From: Candidatus Saccharimonadota bacterium
GTDB lineage: Bacteria > Patescibacteriota > Saccharimonadia > Saccharimonadales > Saccharimonadaceae
Direction of reading: 5' to 3'
Assembly: GCA_003979185.1 (NCBI GenBank)
Contig: RYWJ01000003.1
Coordinates: 19,200-83,199, forward strand
DNA: 64,000 nt
Part shown: one piece after another, positions 63,812 to 64,000 of the stretch
How the letters are laid out: each line of letters starts with the position of its first letter
Numbering within the stretch: the first letter of the stretch is position 1
Program-made: the position numbers and the translations under genes
Notes under the pieces: generated by a model
Database searches by the model: none
The model's input: the letters and a program-made list of their open reading frames with translations, nothing else
What the model was told of the DNA's origin: nothing

Positions 63812-64000
63812 ATATATTATTATAGCATGACCACACTTTTCTCTCTTTATATCACAAACTAAAATAATCGAAAAGTCTAAGCTACTTCTGCTATGTTTTT
63901 GTCATCAAAGCTAATCCAAAACATACCTCATCCTGTCGCGAAACGAAATTGCAACTTTAGGAAGAAAATATATAAAATCGCAGCAAAATCTTAGTTTTAC
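63812..64000. other. Right edge, no assigned gene
   Basis: Holds the -10 box of the aminopeptidase gene (about 63819-63824). Further right, one minus-strand frame is open for 28 codons from the window edge (ending RMRYVLD), which may be the end of another gene. Nothing more can be supported. Confidence 0.4.

Overview
The window looks like a chromosome segment of a Candidatus Saccharibacteria (TM7) or closely related Patescibacteria/CPR organism. The support is indirect: very dense packing, reduced versions of housekeeping enzymes (AlaRS without its C-terminal domain, a 440-residue UvrC), no biosynthetic genes, many small membrane or secreted proteins without known family, and many Fib_succ_major-type surface proteins. 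TAA, TAG and TGA are all used as stops, so this is not the UGA=Gly code of SR1/Gracilibacteria.

Layout. 1-7.3 kb (minus): pheS-pheT, an anchored FKBP-type isomerase, a thioredoxin reductase, an FtsX-like permease and a decayed second permease. 7.5-10.7 kb (plus): an aquaporin-like channel and an LTA-synthase-like phosphotransferase. 10.7-12.5 kb: metG and a small membrane protein. 12.6-14.8 kb and 31.5-34.7 kb: two related surface-protein loci in opposite orientation. 14.8-31.4 kb (mostly minus): rsmA with an Rpf/YabE-like muralytic protein, uvrD/pcrA, an MFS-like protein, alaS, a cysteine desulfurase with mnmA, a TM2 protein, tatD and several unknowns. 34.7-40 kb: typA, two tandem pairs of secreted module plus DUF916-like anchor, and tRNA-Leu(GAG). 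40-51 kb: a frameshifted small gene, murC, a thiol-oxidoreductase operon, aspS, secG with a peptide-binding protein, and uvrC. 51-55 kb: an MFS protein, an APH-like kinase, a deoxyribosyltransferase-like protein, a GT2 glycosyltransferase and a PNPOx-like protein. 55.5-59.1 kb: 5S and 23S rRNA without an adjacent 16S. 59.3-63.8 kb: a second APH-like kinase, a histidine phosphatase, a NUDIX hydrolase and an M1 aminopeptidase.

The most unusual content is a surface-protein system. Two long Fib_succ-type proteins end in a C-terminal 'WGI' module encoded by 233 bp that appear identical by eye in inverted orientation, 19.3 kb apart. Each is preceded by a structured leader RNA; the two leaders differ in sequence but keep the same long closing stem and the same competing terminator-like hairpin. 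Near each gene lies a start-less 3' fragment of a Fib_succ domain, in frame after a UAG stop, with near-identical flanks and a variable middle. Two further loci encode short WGI-module proteins next to membrane-anchored DUF916-like proteins, which resembles the WxL/DUF916 surface complexes of Firmicutes.

A second genome-wide signal is start-site architecture. About twenty genes have a TATAAT-like -10 box 6-10 bases before the ATG, which predicts leaderless mRNAs. Most surface and small membrane genes instead have full -35/-10 promoters with 17-bp spacers, a leader of roughly 45-190 nt and a Shine-Dalgarno. All assignments are from reading the sequence; no database search was run.
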